From NCBI RefSeq assembly GCF_040939455.1, contig NC_134108.1, positions 16,459,501 through 16,523,500 on the forward strand: a stretch of DNA of 64,000 nt, in the 5' to 3' direction. Shown here in pieces: positions 45,795-58,144 of this stretch (position 1 is its first letter; every line of letters starts with the position of its first letter). The stretch is from Microcebus murinus. Lineage: Eukaryota; Chordata; Mammalia; Primates; Cheirogaleidae. The position numbers were made by a program, and so were the translations under genes. The notes under the pieces were generated by a model. That model worked only from the letters and a program-made list of their open reading frames with translations, made no database searches and was not told the DNA's origin.

Positions 45795-48700
45795 AAACCT
45801 GTGTCATAGGTTTCAATTTATGCATCCTTCATTAAGGATTTTTGCATCTATGTTTAATGAAGTATATTGCTCTGTAGGTTGTTTTTTCCTTGTGATGACT
45901 TTTTCCAGCTTTATTTTTCAGGGAAATCTTGGCCTCATAAAATGAGTTGAGAAGTTTTATTCATTCTCTATTTTCTGGAAGAATTTTTTGGTAGGATTTG
46001 TATTATTTATTCCTTAGATGTTTGATAGAATTTGACAGTGGATTCATCTGTGCCACAACTTTTCTTCATGGGAAAATTTTTAATTAGTAATTCAATTTCT
46101 TTACTAGATATAGATCTTTTCAGTTTTCCATTTCTTCTTGAGTCAGTTTTGGTAATTGGTGCCTTTCTAAGAATTTTTATGTTACCTGCAAATTATCAAA
46201 AATATTGGTATAAAGTTGTTCATAATATTTCCATAGTATAATTTTAATTTTTGTAGGATCAATAGCAATGTCCCTTTTTTTCAAAATTGATGTTAGTAAT
46301 TTGTATTTGTCTTATTTTTTCTTGATCAGTCTAGTCAAAGTTTATTAATTTTATCTATCTTTTCAAAGAATTTACATTTTGTTTTATTGATTTTTTCTGT
46401 ATAGTTTTTATATTTTATTAGTTTCCATTCTGATCTTTTTAAAATGTTCTTCCTTCTACTTAGTGTTTTATTGCTCTTCTTCTCTTTTAGTTTTTTAAGG
46501 TAAAAGCTTAGATTATGTTTTTAGACTTTCCTTCTATTATAGCATACTCATATAATAAGTTGTAGACTTTTTTTGAGCACTCTTTTATTAATAGCTATAT
46601 TCAATTATTTTTTATATATTGTGTTTTTATTTTCATCCAGTTCTACATATTTTAAAAATTTGTTTTTATTTCTTTTCTTACACACAAGTTACTTAAAGGT
46701 GTTTTTGTGTAATTTCTACATCTTTGGGGATTTCTCGGATTTATTTTTATTATTAATTCCTAACTTAATTCCATTGTGATCAGAAGATGTATTTCTTATA
46801 ACTTTAGTACTTTTAAATTTATTGAAATGAATTTTGTGTCCCTGCATGTATTCTATCCTGGTGAATGCTCAATGAGCACTTGAAAATAACAAATATTCTG
46901 CAGCTTGGGAGTTGAATGTTATACATATGCCAATTGGGTCAAGTTAGTTGATATTATTGTGCACATTTTCTATATTCCTACTGATTTTCTATTCTATCAA
47001 TTACTGAGAAAGGAGTATTGAAATATGCAATGTCATAATTCTTGCTTTAAACATATATTTTTTAAGTATATAACTTTTATATTTTTAACAGAAATATTTA
47101 CCATATGTAAACATATTTACCATTTCTCTTGCTCTTCAATTATTTCTGTAGATCCAAGTTACCATCTGGTACAAATTCCTATCAGCCTAAAGAGATTTCA
47201 TTAGTATTTTCTGTAGCACAGTTCTGCTAGTAATGAATTATGTCAGTTTTTGCTTATCTGAAAATATCTTTATTTCCTCTTCACATTTGAAGGAGAGTTT
47301 AGTTTGGTGGACATAGAATTCTTGGCTGACCTTTTCTTTTTTCTTCAGCAGTTTGAATATATCATTCTATTGCTGACTGGCCTTCATGATTTCTGATGCA
47401 AAGTCAGCTATTACTTGTATTGTTCGTCCCTGCATGTGAGATGTCACTCTTCTCTTGCCACTTTCAAAATTGTCTCCTTGTCTTTTTGCAGTTTGACTAT
47501 GACGTTTCTTGATGTGGTTCTCTTTATGTTTAGCCAACTTGATGTTCTTTGAGCATCTTGATTTGTAAGGTAATATTTTCACAGCATCTGGAAAGTTTGG
47601 GCCATTGTGTCTTCAAACATTTTTCAACTCTTTTTTCTCTTTCCTTTCCTTCTGGACCTCATTTATACACATGATGAAATATTTGGTATTACCCCACATA
47701 TGTCTGAGACTGTGTTCATTTTTCTCCCATCTCTTTTCTCTTTCGATTTTTTTGGGGATGTTGACTGGATAATCTATTGATCTATATTCAAATTCACTGA
47801 TTCTTTCTTCTGATAGCTCAGGTCTAAAGTTGAATTCATCTAATGAGTTTTTAGTTTCAGTTATTGTACTTTTTCATCTCCAGAATTTCCATGTGGCTTT
47901 TTTCATAGTTTCTTTTTTTCTATTAAAAGTTTCCAATTTGACTCATTGTTAGCATATTTTCCATTATTTCTTTGAACATATTTACTTTGAAGTCTTTTTA
48001 TGCTAAAATCCAACATCTGGGCCTACTTGGAGTCAGTTTCCATTGAGCAACTTTTTTAAAAAACCTGTTTGTTTGTTCCTTTTCTTTGAATGTCTATTAG
48101 TTTTTAAGTCAAAAACTAGACATTGTAAATGATATACTGAAGCCACACTATACTCTGTTTTATTTTTTCCAAGGGTTGTTTTTATTTGTTTTAGTAACTT
48201 ATATTCAAGCAGGAATTGTCTATACCATGGCATACAACTTTTAATGCCTTTCCTCAGATTTATGTTTGCTTTTTTTAAACCTCATTCCATAAGGTCTCCC
48301 TTGCCTACATAGTTTAGTGGTCAGCTAACTATTTGGCAGAGGTTGTACTTAGACATTTTTAGCCCATAAAGCTTCTATCCTTTGTCACTCAGGCTGTGTG
48401 TGGGTTGAGGAATGTTTTCAAAGGCAAAGAAAATTTCTCCAGTCTCCTTTGGACCTCACTTTAAATGAGTTCTCTGGGATCTTCTCCATACATGTGTAGT
48501 TTAGCAATCATCCAGACATTTGTGGAGAGTTTTATCTCAGCCCTTCTATAACTCTCACTTCCAATATCTCACACTTAAATGTCTAACTAGTTTCCATCTG
48601 CCTTGAATTGAAATAGTAAGTACTGTAAGTTTTGTACCCACACCCCAAATTGAATCTGTCACGTCCAGCTGGAAAATACATATGTTTACACCACTTGTGA

Positions 48701-48920
48701 AAAACAAGTCTATCACTGTGGGTCTTTACCACTTGCGCTGAGGAAAAGAAAAGATGGGAACCCCTTCAGGTAAGAAGCCCACAGTCCTGGTGGTCTTACC
48801 AGATGCCATAGCAGTTTTTCATGAGTAGACTGTCCTCAATTTGTTGTCTGTATCTGGTCATTTTCTAGTGGCTTGTGAAGTTTTTTTTTTTTTAACAATT
48901 GTGTTCAGTTTTCTATTAGT
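45795..48920 (-). mobile_element. Long antisense old L1 (L1M class)
   Basis: The plus strand reads as reversed L1 ORF2: GGCCTCATAAAATGAGTTGAG (45932 region), CTTTACTAGATATAGATC, TTCTTGATCAGTCTAGTCAAAG, ATTCCATTGTGATCAGAAG (endonuclease end). From about 47100 it continues with CTGTAGATCCAAGTTACCATC, CTTTATTTCCTCTTCACATTTG, GTTTGACTATGACGTTTCTTG and ACATTGTAAATGATATACTG, a block common in old L1 5' parts and HAL1-like elements. It is AT-rich and full of stops on the coding (minus) strand. The two parts may be separate insertions. Confidence 0.78.
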
Positions 48921-48929
48921 TTTATGCAC

Positions 48930-49480
48930 AGGGGCAGGAAAGAAATTTAACAAAGACTTTGTCATCATATTTAGGAATTTACAAGAATAACCACACAATT
49001 GCAAACCACCAAACATTTTTAAAGAGTGACACTGAAAGTGATTAGATTATGGAGATCCTACAAATGTATTACCTACAGGATGAACGACAATGGCAACAAA
49101 AGTCTAGCCTAATGCTTTTGTGAATAGTGTCATTGGTTGTCTACAGAGAACCCCTTCTTTCTTCCTCATTTAGAATAGAATCAGAATGTGTTCACATATT
49201 GAAAAATATATTTTTCATGTGTTTCTTCCCAGTTTCAAGGAATGAATATTAATTACTCTTAGCCAATCATGGTAATTCATACCCCTTGAAAATTACCATT
49301 AGAGTATGATCTTATGATATAACCCTGGCAAATGAAATAAAAGGATAAGTCTGCCAGGTAACTTCTGGAAAGGTTTTTTTCTTTCTCATATAAAGGGACA
49401 TTGACAGAAATTCACTTACTCTTTGCTTTCAACAGTTTCAAAAGATATGATACTTGGAGCTGCTCCAAGAGGACAAAAGG
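48930..49480. other. Unassigned AT-rich sequence
   Basis: No exon or named repeat is recognised between the antisense L1 and the short inverted-repeat element at 49484. Confidence 0.4.
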
Positions 49481-49483
49481 TAT

Positions 49484-49602
49484 GATCAGGTTACCAACCA
49501 TCCTCCCAGTTTGACTGAGACTGTCCCACTTTTAGCACTGAAAGTCCTCTGTCCCAGGAAACCCTCAGCCCTGCGATAACCAAGACAGTTGGTCCCCCTA
49601 CA
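49484..49602. mobile_element. Short inverted-repeat DNA element
   Basis: GGTTACCAACCATCCTCCCAG at one end and AACCAAGACAGTTGGTCCCC at the other pair imperfectly as terminal inverted repeats, with GACTGTCCCACTTTTAGCACTG inside. I have seen similar blocks in mammalian genomes as a small nonautonomous DNA transposon but cannot name it. Confidence 0.5.
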
Positions 49603-49919
49603 TTGCTCTGCTACTGAATTAAGCCAACACTGACATAACCCTACTGTCAGACTTCTTGAAATAGGAATAGTTAATTCCCTATTGTTTAAGCTACCTTTAA
49701 TTGAGTAGTCTATAACTTACAGCCCAAAGCACCCTAAATATTATACTACCCAAATCTAAAGAGCTCTAGCCAATTCACCATTGTTTACCCATTCTTAACA
49801 AGTCAAAAGAAGTTTGCCCCAGGAACTGTTGATGCATTCTAGAAATATATATCACGATTGCAGGGGTGGGCCAACTTCAGTTGCCCATTGAGAGAAAACA
49901 AGCAAAATAAACTCTGTGA

Positions 49920-50352
<433 letters not shown>

Positions 50353-50369
50353 CTGTTTAGTACTTTTGC

Positions 50370-51860
50370 TAAAAATTCTCAAGCAAATAGGAAAATGTCC
50401 CTAGGTACCAGTAGAGTGAAGTAAACTTCTTTAAAATATTGATTTGTATATTAACTGTAGATGGATTTGGTATATTACAAATCAGAATGAGTCAAAGGAT
50501 CTTGCTGGGGAAGAATGAGCCAGGAGAGGGGCGGAGGGGAAGCAGGCTAAAAGTCTGGAAGTTTTGAGATGAGGGAAGACGATATATAGCTCATGAGAGC
50601 TTTAGATAAAGATAGAAAAATATACATTTAAATAAGGGTTAAAATTTGTGAGTAACTACAAATCATAGGATGTATAATTAGACAACTATGGAATACTCAG
50701 GAAGAGGCAGATCTTGGTTTTAACTGAGTAATGTGGATGGTGAACAGGGCTGGGGTGCCAGCCATGGGTCCCCTGGGACAGGGCAAGGTGACCCCAGAGT
50801 AAAGACTGAGAATGGACGGCCAGTCCAGCTGGCTGGCTGGAGACCCTGGCAATGGCTTGAGGGCGTACAGCTGGCAGGAGCCAGGGTGAGGCTGAGCCAG
50901 CCAGGGGAGTGGTGCTAGGCGCAGGGCTGAGTCAAAGGGGCAGATTGGGAGTTTGGCAGCCGAGGGTCTCAGCAGGGTGCCCAGCAATCCAGGGGACAGG
51001 ACATTGCCCCAGAGGCAATGACTAGAGGACAACTTACTCAAGACGCTGGGTACCCCTCCTCTGCTCACACTCCCACATTATCTTAGGGAGAGAGGCAGGG
51101 GAGGGGAAGTCCATCCGAGAGACAGAGCTATTTAACAGAAAGCCAACATAAAATACTGGCTTGAACTAAACTTTAAGCTTACATTGGACATTTCATTAAT
51201 CTTTTACTGCTAGCCAGTGATTGTTAACTTATGTTGAAGACTGTATTAGTGATAAGCCAAATAAAGAAATCTTATTTTTTTCTGTACATGAGTTATTGTT
51301 GAGTTAAGATTGGGGACCCTCTTCCCCCACGTACATATTCAGCGTGGTCTGTGAGGGAGAAGGAGGAGGGTGGCTTTCCAGGAAAGCTGACACTGCAGAG
51401 CAGAGCACTGGAGAAAGAGTGACATCAACAGATTTCCTGGATTGCTCAGAATGAACCTCGCTGAGGCCACAGCTGTGGGAGTTTTGATCCCAGAAAACAC
51501 TAGAGCAAACCTAATCTACTTTGGTGACTCAATCCAGTGCTGTTGGTCTGTGTCATTCAGCTTTCCTCTGCCCCTAACTTCTCTTTATTATTCTTCATCA
51601 TGAACAACTGGCTCGGTGGACATTTTCTGCACACGTGGCCCTCTGGTTAGGGAGGGAGTCAACAGTTGTGTAGTCAAGATACCCCTTTCGCCCTTGTCTT
51701 TTTCCTGGGGACCCATTTCCTGCTGTGGTTGGAAATCCCATAACAAGTTCATTTGCACTAAGGTGTTTTATATTAATGGTTTTTCTTCTCCAAGGTATTC
51801 AAGTATAAACTTGAAAAAAATCATCAAAAATTAGAGTTATGCATTTATAATGTAATAATT
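50370..51860. other. Unique intergenic sequence
   Basis: No exon or named repeat is recognised. A GC-richer block at 50720-51070 carries overlapping frames of up to 123 codons in both directions with no family match. Confidence 0.4.
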
Positions 51861-51865
51861 TACAT

Positions 51866-52000
51866 AGTGGTTCTTAAATGTCCTCTACACATAAATATCC
51901 TGGGAAATGTATTTTAAAAAATACAGATTCCCTCATCAGTTCTGCCACCCCAGCTCTGAGTGTCCAATCCGGTAGAGTCAAGAGTGAGACTCAGCAAAAT
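51866..52000 (+). mobile_element. MER5-like fragment
   Basis: TAGTGGTTCTTAAATGTCC at the start, TATCCTGGGAAATGTATTTT and GTGAGACTCAGCAAAATGCAT follow the MER5-type order. The 3' inverted end is missing. Confidence 0.5.
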
Positions 52001-52039
52001 GCATAGAGAGACAGAAAGTGAGACAGAGCTCAGCAGGGG

Positions 52040-52240
52040 CTGGGGGAGAGGGGAGGATTGTTACTGAGTTATTGTTTAATGGGTGCAGTTTTTGTCTGAG
52101 CTGATGAAAACCTGAAGATGTGTGGTGGAGATGGTTGACAACATTGTGAATGTGCTTAATGCCACTGAATTAAACTAAACATTTAAAATATGTAAAATGA
52201 TACATTTCATTTTATATGTACTTAACCACAACAACAGAGA
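52040..52240 (+). mobile_element. L1 3'-terminal fragment
   Basis: TGTTTAATGGGTGCAGTTTT, GAGCTGATGAAAACCTGAAG, GACAACATTGTGAATGTGC and AATGCCACTGAATTAAAC are the last bases of an old L1 3' UTR. Confidence 0.75.
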
Positions 52241-52244
52241 CAGA

Positions 52245-54635
52245 GAACAAATGGGAGAGAGAAAGAGTTGACCTCAGGAATTTTCCGTTTAAGCAGGTGT
52301 CCCTGGTGATGCCAGGGACTGTGGCTGGCAGTACCAGGGGCTCCAAATGCATCAGGAGCCTGCCCGGCCCCCCCTTTGCTGTCCCTCAGCGTAGCTGTGA
52401 ATGGTCGCTTCCGCCCCGCCTACTTCACAGAGATGCTTCTTCCTCATTGGTGGTGTGGTTACGTCACTTCACAGAGAAACGGGGGATGTCAGGTTTATTT
52501 CACTTGCTCTTTGTCAGGGCCACCATACCACCGTCTATCTAGGACTCCAGCCTTGGTCCAAATAGGAATTGAACTGTCAGTGATATCAAAACATGCTCAA
52601 CAGTCCCTTCTTGGCAGCCCTCAATGTTTTCCCCACACCCTTGCTTCAGGGTGAACCCTTCCCCGCCTGACATATTGCAATTCTGGAAGAGATAAAAGCT
52701 GTCTCTGGTTTCTCAGGGCCTGAGGGGTCTTGGAGGTGCTGCCCACTGAATGGTCAGACTTAAAGCATCGAGTTTTTTCCCTTTCACACCTCACGTTAGT
52801 GTCAATACCTTTCTGGAAGTCCAACCCCCACAGCCCTCTACACATACCTAACCAATTGAGGACTTCTGAACCCATACCTCTTAGGCCTCTGGTTTGAATT
52901 CTCGTTGCATATGTGCCCAAGATTCATGACTCTGAATAGTATTATGCAGCAGGTTTGAATATATTAGGAGTTTGCTTTAGAATATTAATAGATGTTTAGA
53001 AAGTTATTAACATCTTTTATAAGTTAACCGACATTTCCCTAAGTTTTTGAATATTTTAATTTTGTGGTTTCAAATTTAAAACTTGATCCAAAAAAATCCT
53101 TCCCAGGTTAGGCTCCCCAAAATGTGGGTTAAACTCCCTGTGATTCTACACTAATTACTTATAAAATAGATTTTTTTTCTTCGGATGTTCACTAAATCTT
53201 ACAAAGCTGTGTTTTAATGAATGGTATTTAAATGGTTTAAACTCAGACAAATTTCATTCCCATTGAGTTACACAGGGGTTTGAAAATTAGAAATGCTTGC
53301 TAGGATGTTTTTAAAGCTTAAGAAACGGAATGCATTAGTTAATACAATATATTTTCAAGTTCCCCTTGTCTCTTTTCATTTTTTCCTAAGCACAAACCCA
53401 ATTTTTAAAAGGATTTATCATTTGTATTTTGATGAACTGTTACCACATCTGATTTTCCCAATGTTTAGATTTTTCTTCGTAGTTGTTTTTGAGGTAGTGC
53501 AGAGAGACCAAGATAGAGTCGGAGAGTGAGAGAGGAGAAGGAGAGGGAGAGAGATGGAGGGTGACTTGAAATTGCAGATAATTCCTCTTTTTGCTTATTA
53601 TAAGCAAATGCTCATTTTTTTTCAGGAGGTTTTCAGGGATTTTCCCTGAAGTTGGCTTTTTCCTTCAGCTTCCTGTGAGCCTCATGAGGGCAGGAACTGC
53701 GCTGAAGTCATGTCCTTGTCCTTGTCCTTGTCCTCCGCCAAGTCCGCATGTCATACAGAGAAGACACTGCAAACATGGTAAATAGCTACTGAATGATGTT
53801 GATTTTACTTCAAACATAAAATTTTAGCTTAGCTTTCCTTCCCTTTCCTCTGTATCCAAAAGCAGACCTTAAAAACAAACAGGTATTTAACAAGTGAGAA
53901 AGAAACCAAAGAGGTAAGCACGTAATCAAAGCCATAGCCTCTTAGTAGCAAAACAAAAATGAAGATTCTACTTTCTTAATGAGCTGTCCTCCTTGTTCCC
54001 TTTTATTTATTTCTGGTTTCTGTATCACTAGAGCAATAAAGACTGGGAAGAAATCTTACTTAGCACTTCTTTATGCAAATACACTCCTATGAAAATTTAA
54101 CAGTGTCATATTAATGCAAAGTTCTTCGAACCAGCTTGGCTTCCATTTCTTATGGCTATATACATTTTAATATCATAATTTATATGACTAAACAATATGT
54201 GCATTCTCTCAAAGATTTCAGAGATAATTTTAAATAAGAACATGAGAATTGCCAGACTACTTCTGTCTCCTCCGTTCACTCACGCATCCTGTTAACATCC
54301 ATGCAACAGGCGTTCATGGGTCCCTCCCTTGCCAGCACTAGGGATATGAGTTCAAATGACCCTGATCCTCTTCTCAAGTTGCTTAAATGCTTTGCATACT
54401 GACTGGCCTGCTTTTTATTTGAAATCTTGCAGTGCTTTTGATTTAAGAACAGCAAAGGACCCATTAAATGACTTAATCTTAGTATTTTTTATTATCTTTT
54501 CCACAAAGAAACTTTAAAATTTAATTTCTGTTTTTCCTTTCCTCTCCCCTGGTCAAGCCACACATGCTTCTAATCATTATATTTTCAACATGATGTTGTA
54601 ATAGAAAATACATCTCAATCAAAGTAAAAGTGATG
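52245..54635. other. Unique intergenic sequence
   Basis: No exon or transposon is recognised. A GA-rich stretch lies at 53515-53568, and a fourfold TCCTTG-type hexamer repeat at 53711-53732. Short frames (up to 108 codons, 52216-52542) show no domain. Confidence 0.4.
53711..53732. repeat. (TCCTTG)n hexamer repeat
   Basis: TCCTTGTCCTTGTCCTTGTC, an uninterrupted run of a little under four hexamers. It is too short to be of structural interest. Confidence 0.8.
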
Positions 54636-54637
54636 CA

Positions 54638-54760
54638 ATCATTCATTCATCAACTACGTGTCTACTATTTGGGGTCAGGTACTGGCCCAGGCATCGTGGA
54701 GATGTGAAGACAGGCAAAGTCTCTGCCACTCAGGGGTATATATGCTCTGCGGGAAGGATG
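54638..54760 (-). mobile_element. L2 3' end
   Basis: CATTCATTCATCAACTACGTG to GGTACTGGCCCAGGCATCG and GTCTCTGCCACTCAGGGG is the reversed L2 3' UTR. Confidence 0.65.
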
Positions 54761-54819
54761 ACACCACTGGTTGCTTCTCCAGTGACCTCATTCTGCCTTG
54801 TTATTAACTATTGGAGCCC

Positions 54820-55175
54820 TGGAGTAGTTCCAGGCAACGAAGTACCCAGTTGAACATATCTGCCTCATCTTCCTGGCACTTGAGGATGGCCAGGTGACCT
54901 ATTTTGGCATAAGCTTAAGTCGCCAGGTGGGGCTTCTTTAAAGGTTTCAAAGGCATGCTCCTTTGCCTTGTGCCCCTCACTCTCCACCCTTCTTCTTGCC
55001 TAGAACATGGAATCAATGCCTGGAAGTGGAGCAACCATCTTTTTACATGGAAATGAAAGCCAAACGTGAATAGTGCAGAGAGAAAACTAGAAGGTAGAGC
55101 AGAAAGCTAGAACGAACCTGGTTTCTCGGTGCCATCATGGAGACAATGCACCATCTATTTGGTGTTAGGGCTTTT
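54820..55175. mobile_element. Unclassified old LTR-like repeat
   Basis: Blocks such as GGATGGCCAGGTGACCTATTTTGG, CTTCTTGCCTAGAACATGG, GTAGAGCAGAAAGCTAGAACG and GTGCCATCATGGAGACAATG recall a widespread ancient mammalian repeat with LTR-like organisation. I cannot give a family name or a clean boundary. Confidence 0.4.
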
Positions 55176-55319
55176 GTCATATGAAGCCGGGGCTGAGTCT
55201 AACTGATGGCTGCAGGTTGGGGTCCCTGGAGGCAAACTCTGAAGCAGTGATTTTTGATGCAGGAAGTGCAATCAGGAGTGCCCGTAGGGACAACATCTGT
55301 GCACCAGGCAGAGGGAAAG

Positions 55320-55660
55320 AGTGGGCCATAGGTAGCTCTGAGCTGGATGGCCCTTCAGACCTGTCCCAAGGTGGGTAGATGGGGCTGGGCCTTTACATGC
55401 ACGATGCCAGTCACTGAGTGCAGTTTGCCCTGGGAAGCAGGTGTGACTTTAGGCAAGACAGCTCTTTTTAGCTGAGTTGCTTCCTAAAAAGGGCTGACAA
55501 CAGGAGGTTTTTCTGCTGGTAACACTTTCAGAAACTGGGGGGATAAGCACTTCATTCCTAAACGAGAATCTGGGAAGTACATCATAGCACCCAGAGCTGC
55601 CAGTCCCAACAAACATGTACTTGGGTATGTTTGTTAATATAAGTTCCACGAGTAGCCCCT
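55320..55660. repeat. Diverged repeat, copy A
   Basis: Shares GCTCTGAGCTGGATGGCCC, AAGGGCTGACAAC, AAGCACTTCATTCCTAAA and TCTGGGAAGTACATCATAGC with a second segment at 56555-56735. Family not identified; an ERVL-like internal region is one possibility. Confidence 0.5.
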
Positions 55661-56554
55661 TTGGATTCCTTCAGGCCTCTTCTCCTGGGAGAAATTTGTC
55701 AGCAAGAGGTTAAGGGGGCCCGCAAATATTTAATAGAAAGGAACAGCTGTATTTGGTCTTGAAGTTGCCACTGAAGCTCATTAAATCCTTCCTTTGTTAT
55801 CTATTTTACCTTCCCCTCACATTCAGCCAGCAGCTCTGCTGGTCTCTGGCTTGCCTGGGGTGTGACCCAGATCCTCACAACAGAGGGGTCTGAGCTGCTG
55901 GTCACCATGCCTTCCTCAGCCCACCATTGCTGCACTCGCCCATTAACCATCAAAATTGGAAAAGGGACACAAGAGATGCCCCAGTGGATCACTAAGTACT
56001 AAACACATTCTTCCTTGACCCTATTACGTAAGAGCAGCTGACCTTCTAATGATCAGGGTCCAGGGTCCTAACAGGACAGTAATTCCTTTTTTTCCTGCTG
56101 GTTCTTTGTGAATCAGACTCTTCAAACCCACGTAGCACAGAATTGCAGAGACAAGAAGCACGGATTTCCTGAGTAGGTTACCGACAGTAATGGTAAACAG
56201 GCTGCTTCTGCTCCCACCCCTTGGTTCATGGGCCCACATATTCCAGCAATGGAGATACAGAACCATTCAGAGGTCTGATTTGGAGTCTAGATAGCATTCT
56301 GGGAGATGGCGTAGTGGAGAATTGGCACTAGTTTCCATTACCGATGAGTTGGACACTTGGCGGTAGCAGCAGCTAGAGCAGACTTGGTAAGTGGGAGGCC
56401 ATGCTTTGGAGCTTTTGCAGATTCCGTGTCACCATGACCATCCTCACTCCATTCATGCTCCCATTGTGCCAGGAGAGGAATGGCTGATGACAGAGACTAT
56501 TAATAGCTAAGTTGGGCTGCAAACTAGTGCCAATGAAGACCCAATGTAGCTGAC

Positions 56555-56735
56555 CCTGCAGGGAGCTCTGAAGCTGGATGGCCCCTTAGAATCAAGGCTA
56601 AAGGACAGGAGAGGCACTTTCTGAAGATAGCTGACAACTGAGGGCTCTTTTTGGCAATTCTTCCTGTAACCGGAGCAATTAAGTCCTTCATTTCTAAAGA
56701 GGGTCCTGGGAGGTGCATTACACATCCACGACACC
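56555..56735. repeat. Diverged repeat, copy B
   Basis: Shares GCTCTGAAGCTGGATGGCCCC, ATAGCTGACAACTGAGGGC, AAGTCCTTCATTTCTAAAG and CTGGGAGGTGCATTACACA with copy A at 55320-55660, in the same orientation and order. The two copies differ by many substitutions and indels, so the duplication or the pair of insertions is old. Confidence 0.5.
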
Positions 56736-56869
56736 AATACAGAGATAAGGACAATAAATACTTAGAGTAATATTGGAGAAATGCTGTAAAGGAAACGAAC
56801 AAGGTGACGTGATAGAGAGTAACTGTAATGAGTGGAAAAGTGATCATTTAGCAGGACTGCTTGGAGATG

Positions 56870-57225
56870 CCCCTTCTGTGGAAATGACAATCACACTGAG
56901 AGCTGAAGGATGAGAATGATGCAGTCAGAAGAAGATCTAGTTAAAGAGTTTTCTAGACAAAAGACACCGCGAGTGAAAAAGCCTAAGGTGGGAACAAATG
57001 TAGTTTATTTGAGAAAAAAAAAAAAGAGTTCAGTGACTCTGTCGCATAGAGAAAGTGGGAAAATGGGTATACAATGGATTTGGAGAGGTAGGCAGAGGCC
57101 AGATTATGTATCATCTTTTAGGTCATAGTGAGAACCACACCTTTTATTCTAAATGTGAGGCAAAATCGTCAAGAAGTTATAAACAGGAGAGCAGTACCTC
57201 CTGCGCTCTAGTTTAAATAATTGTA
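56870..57225 (-). mobile_element. L2 ORF2/3' fragment
   Basis: GAGCTGAAGGATGAGAATGATG, GGAGAGGTAGGCAGAGGCCAG and CTTTTATTCTAAATGTGAGG follow the reversed L2 sequence. A poly(A)-like run at 57012-57026 is a later expansion. Confidence 0.65.
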
Positions 57226-57819
57226 CTGGGAGGATTTGGGGCAGATAGCTGTGGAAGAAGCTACTGGTTTTTCATTTTCCCAAATCCACCCCCTCCATAA
57301 AAGTATATAGCATTTAGGATAACAGAAGCATAAGACCATGGATAATATCCACAACAAAACTAAGTGTAAAGGTAACCTCATCAACCCCAAAATATAAGTC
57401 ATTTCTATCCTGATAGCTTGAAAATTGGCACAAAATCACCGTTTATGAAGAAGAAAGCAGAGGAAAGCAGTGGAGCATATGGTGTAAGGGAGAACTTCAA
57501 AATAACCACAGGTGCTCACCCGACAGCTCTGTAAGTCACTCTGAGGATGACAGCTAAAACTGGGAAGAGTTTTCACACCACCATGGCAAGCCAATGATAA
57601 AGTTTTAAGTTGCTGGAATGGTCTGGACATGTGAACCCTCAAAATTAAGTAGTAAAATCTCCTTTCAAGACAACACCCCACACTGAGATTAGGGAGATTC
57701 CTGGAAATCAGATCAAAATTGAGCAGGAGAGGGTCAATAGATACAAAAGAAAAGGAAACTCTGGATACAATTAGGAAAAGGTAACAGAGACAAGAAACCT
57801 CAAAAAGTAAGCCATTGTA

Positions 57820-58140
57820 CAATCATCCTTCTGTATCCTTGCAAATTGGCTCCAGAATCTCCTGAGATTCCAAAAATTTGCAGATGCTCAAGCCCCAATA
57901 TAAAATAGCACAGTATTTGCATATAACCTACCTTATATACTTTAAATCATCTCTATATTACTTATAATATGTAATACAATGTAAACACTATGTAAATAGT
58001 TGTTATACTGCATTGCTTAGAGAATAATGACAAGAAAAAAAGTCTATACATGTCAACACAGTTGCAATTTTTTAAAATAATTTCAATCTAAGGTTGGTTG
58101 AATCTATGGATGCAAAACCCATGGATACAGAGGCTGATTT
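57820..58140 (-). mobile_element. MER2 (Tigger-type DNA transposon)
   Basis: Terminal inverted repeats CAATCATCCTTCTGTATCC and, reversed, GGTTGGTTGAATCTATGGATG to GATACAGAGGCTG are MER2 ends. Both ends are flanked by TA (57818-57819 and 58141-58142), the target preference of pogo elements. The length of about 320 bases is close to full MER2. Confidence 0.88.
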
Positions 58141-58144
58141 TATT

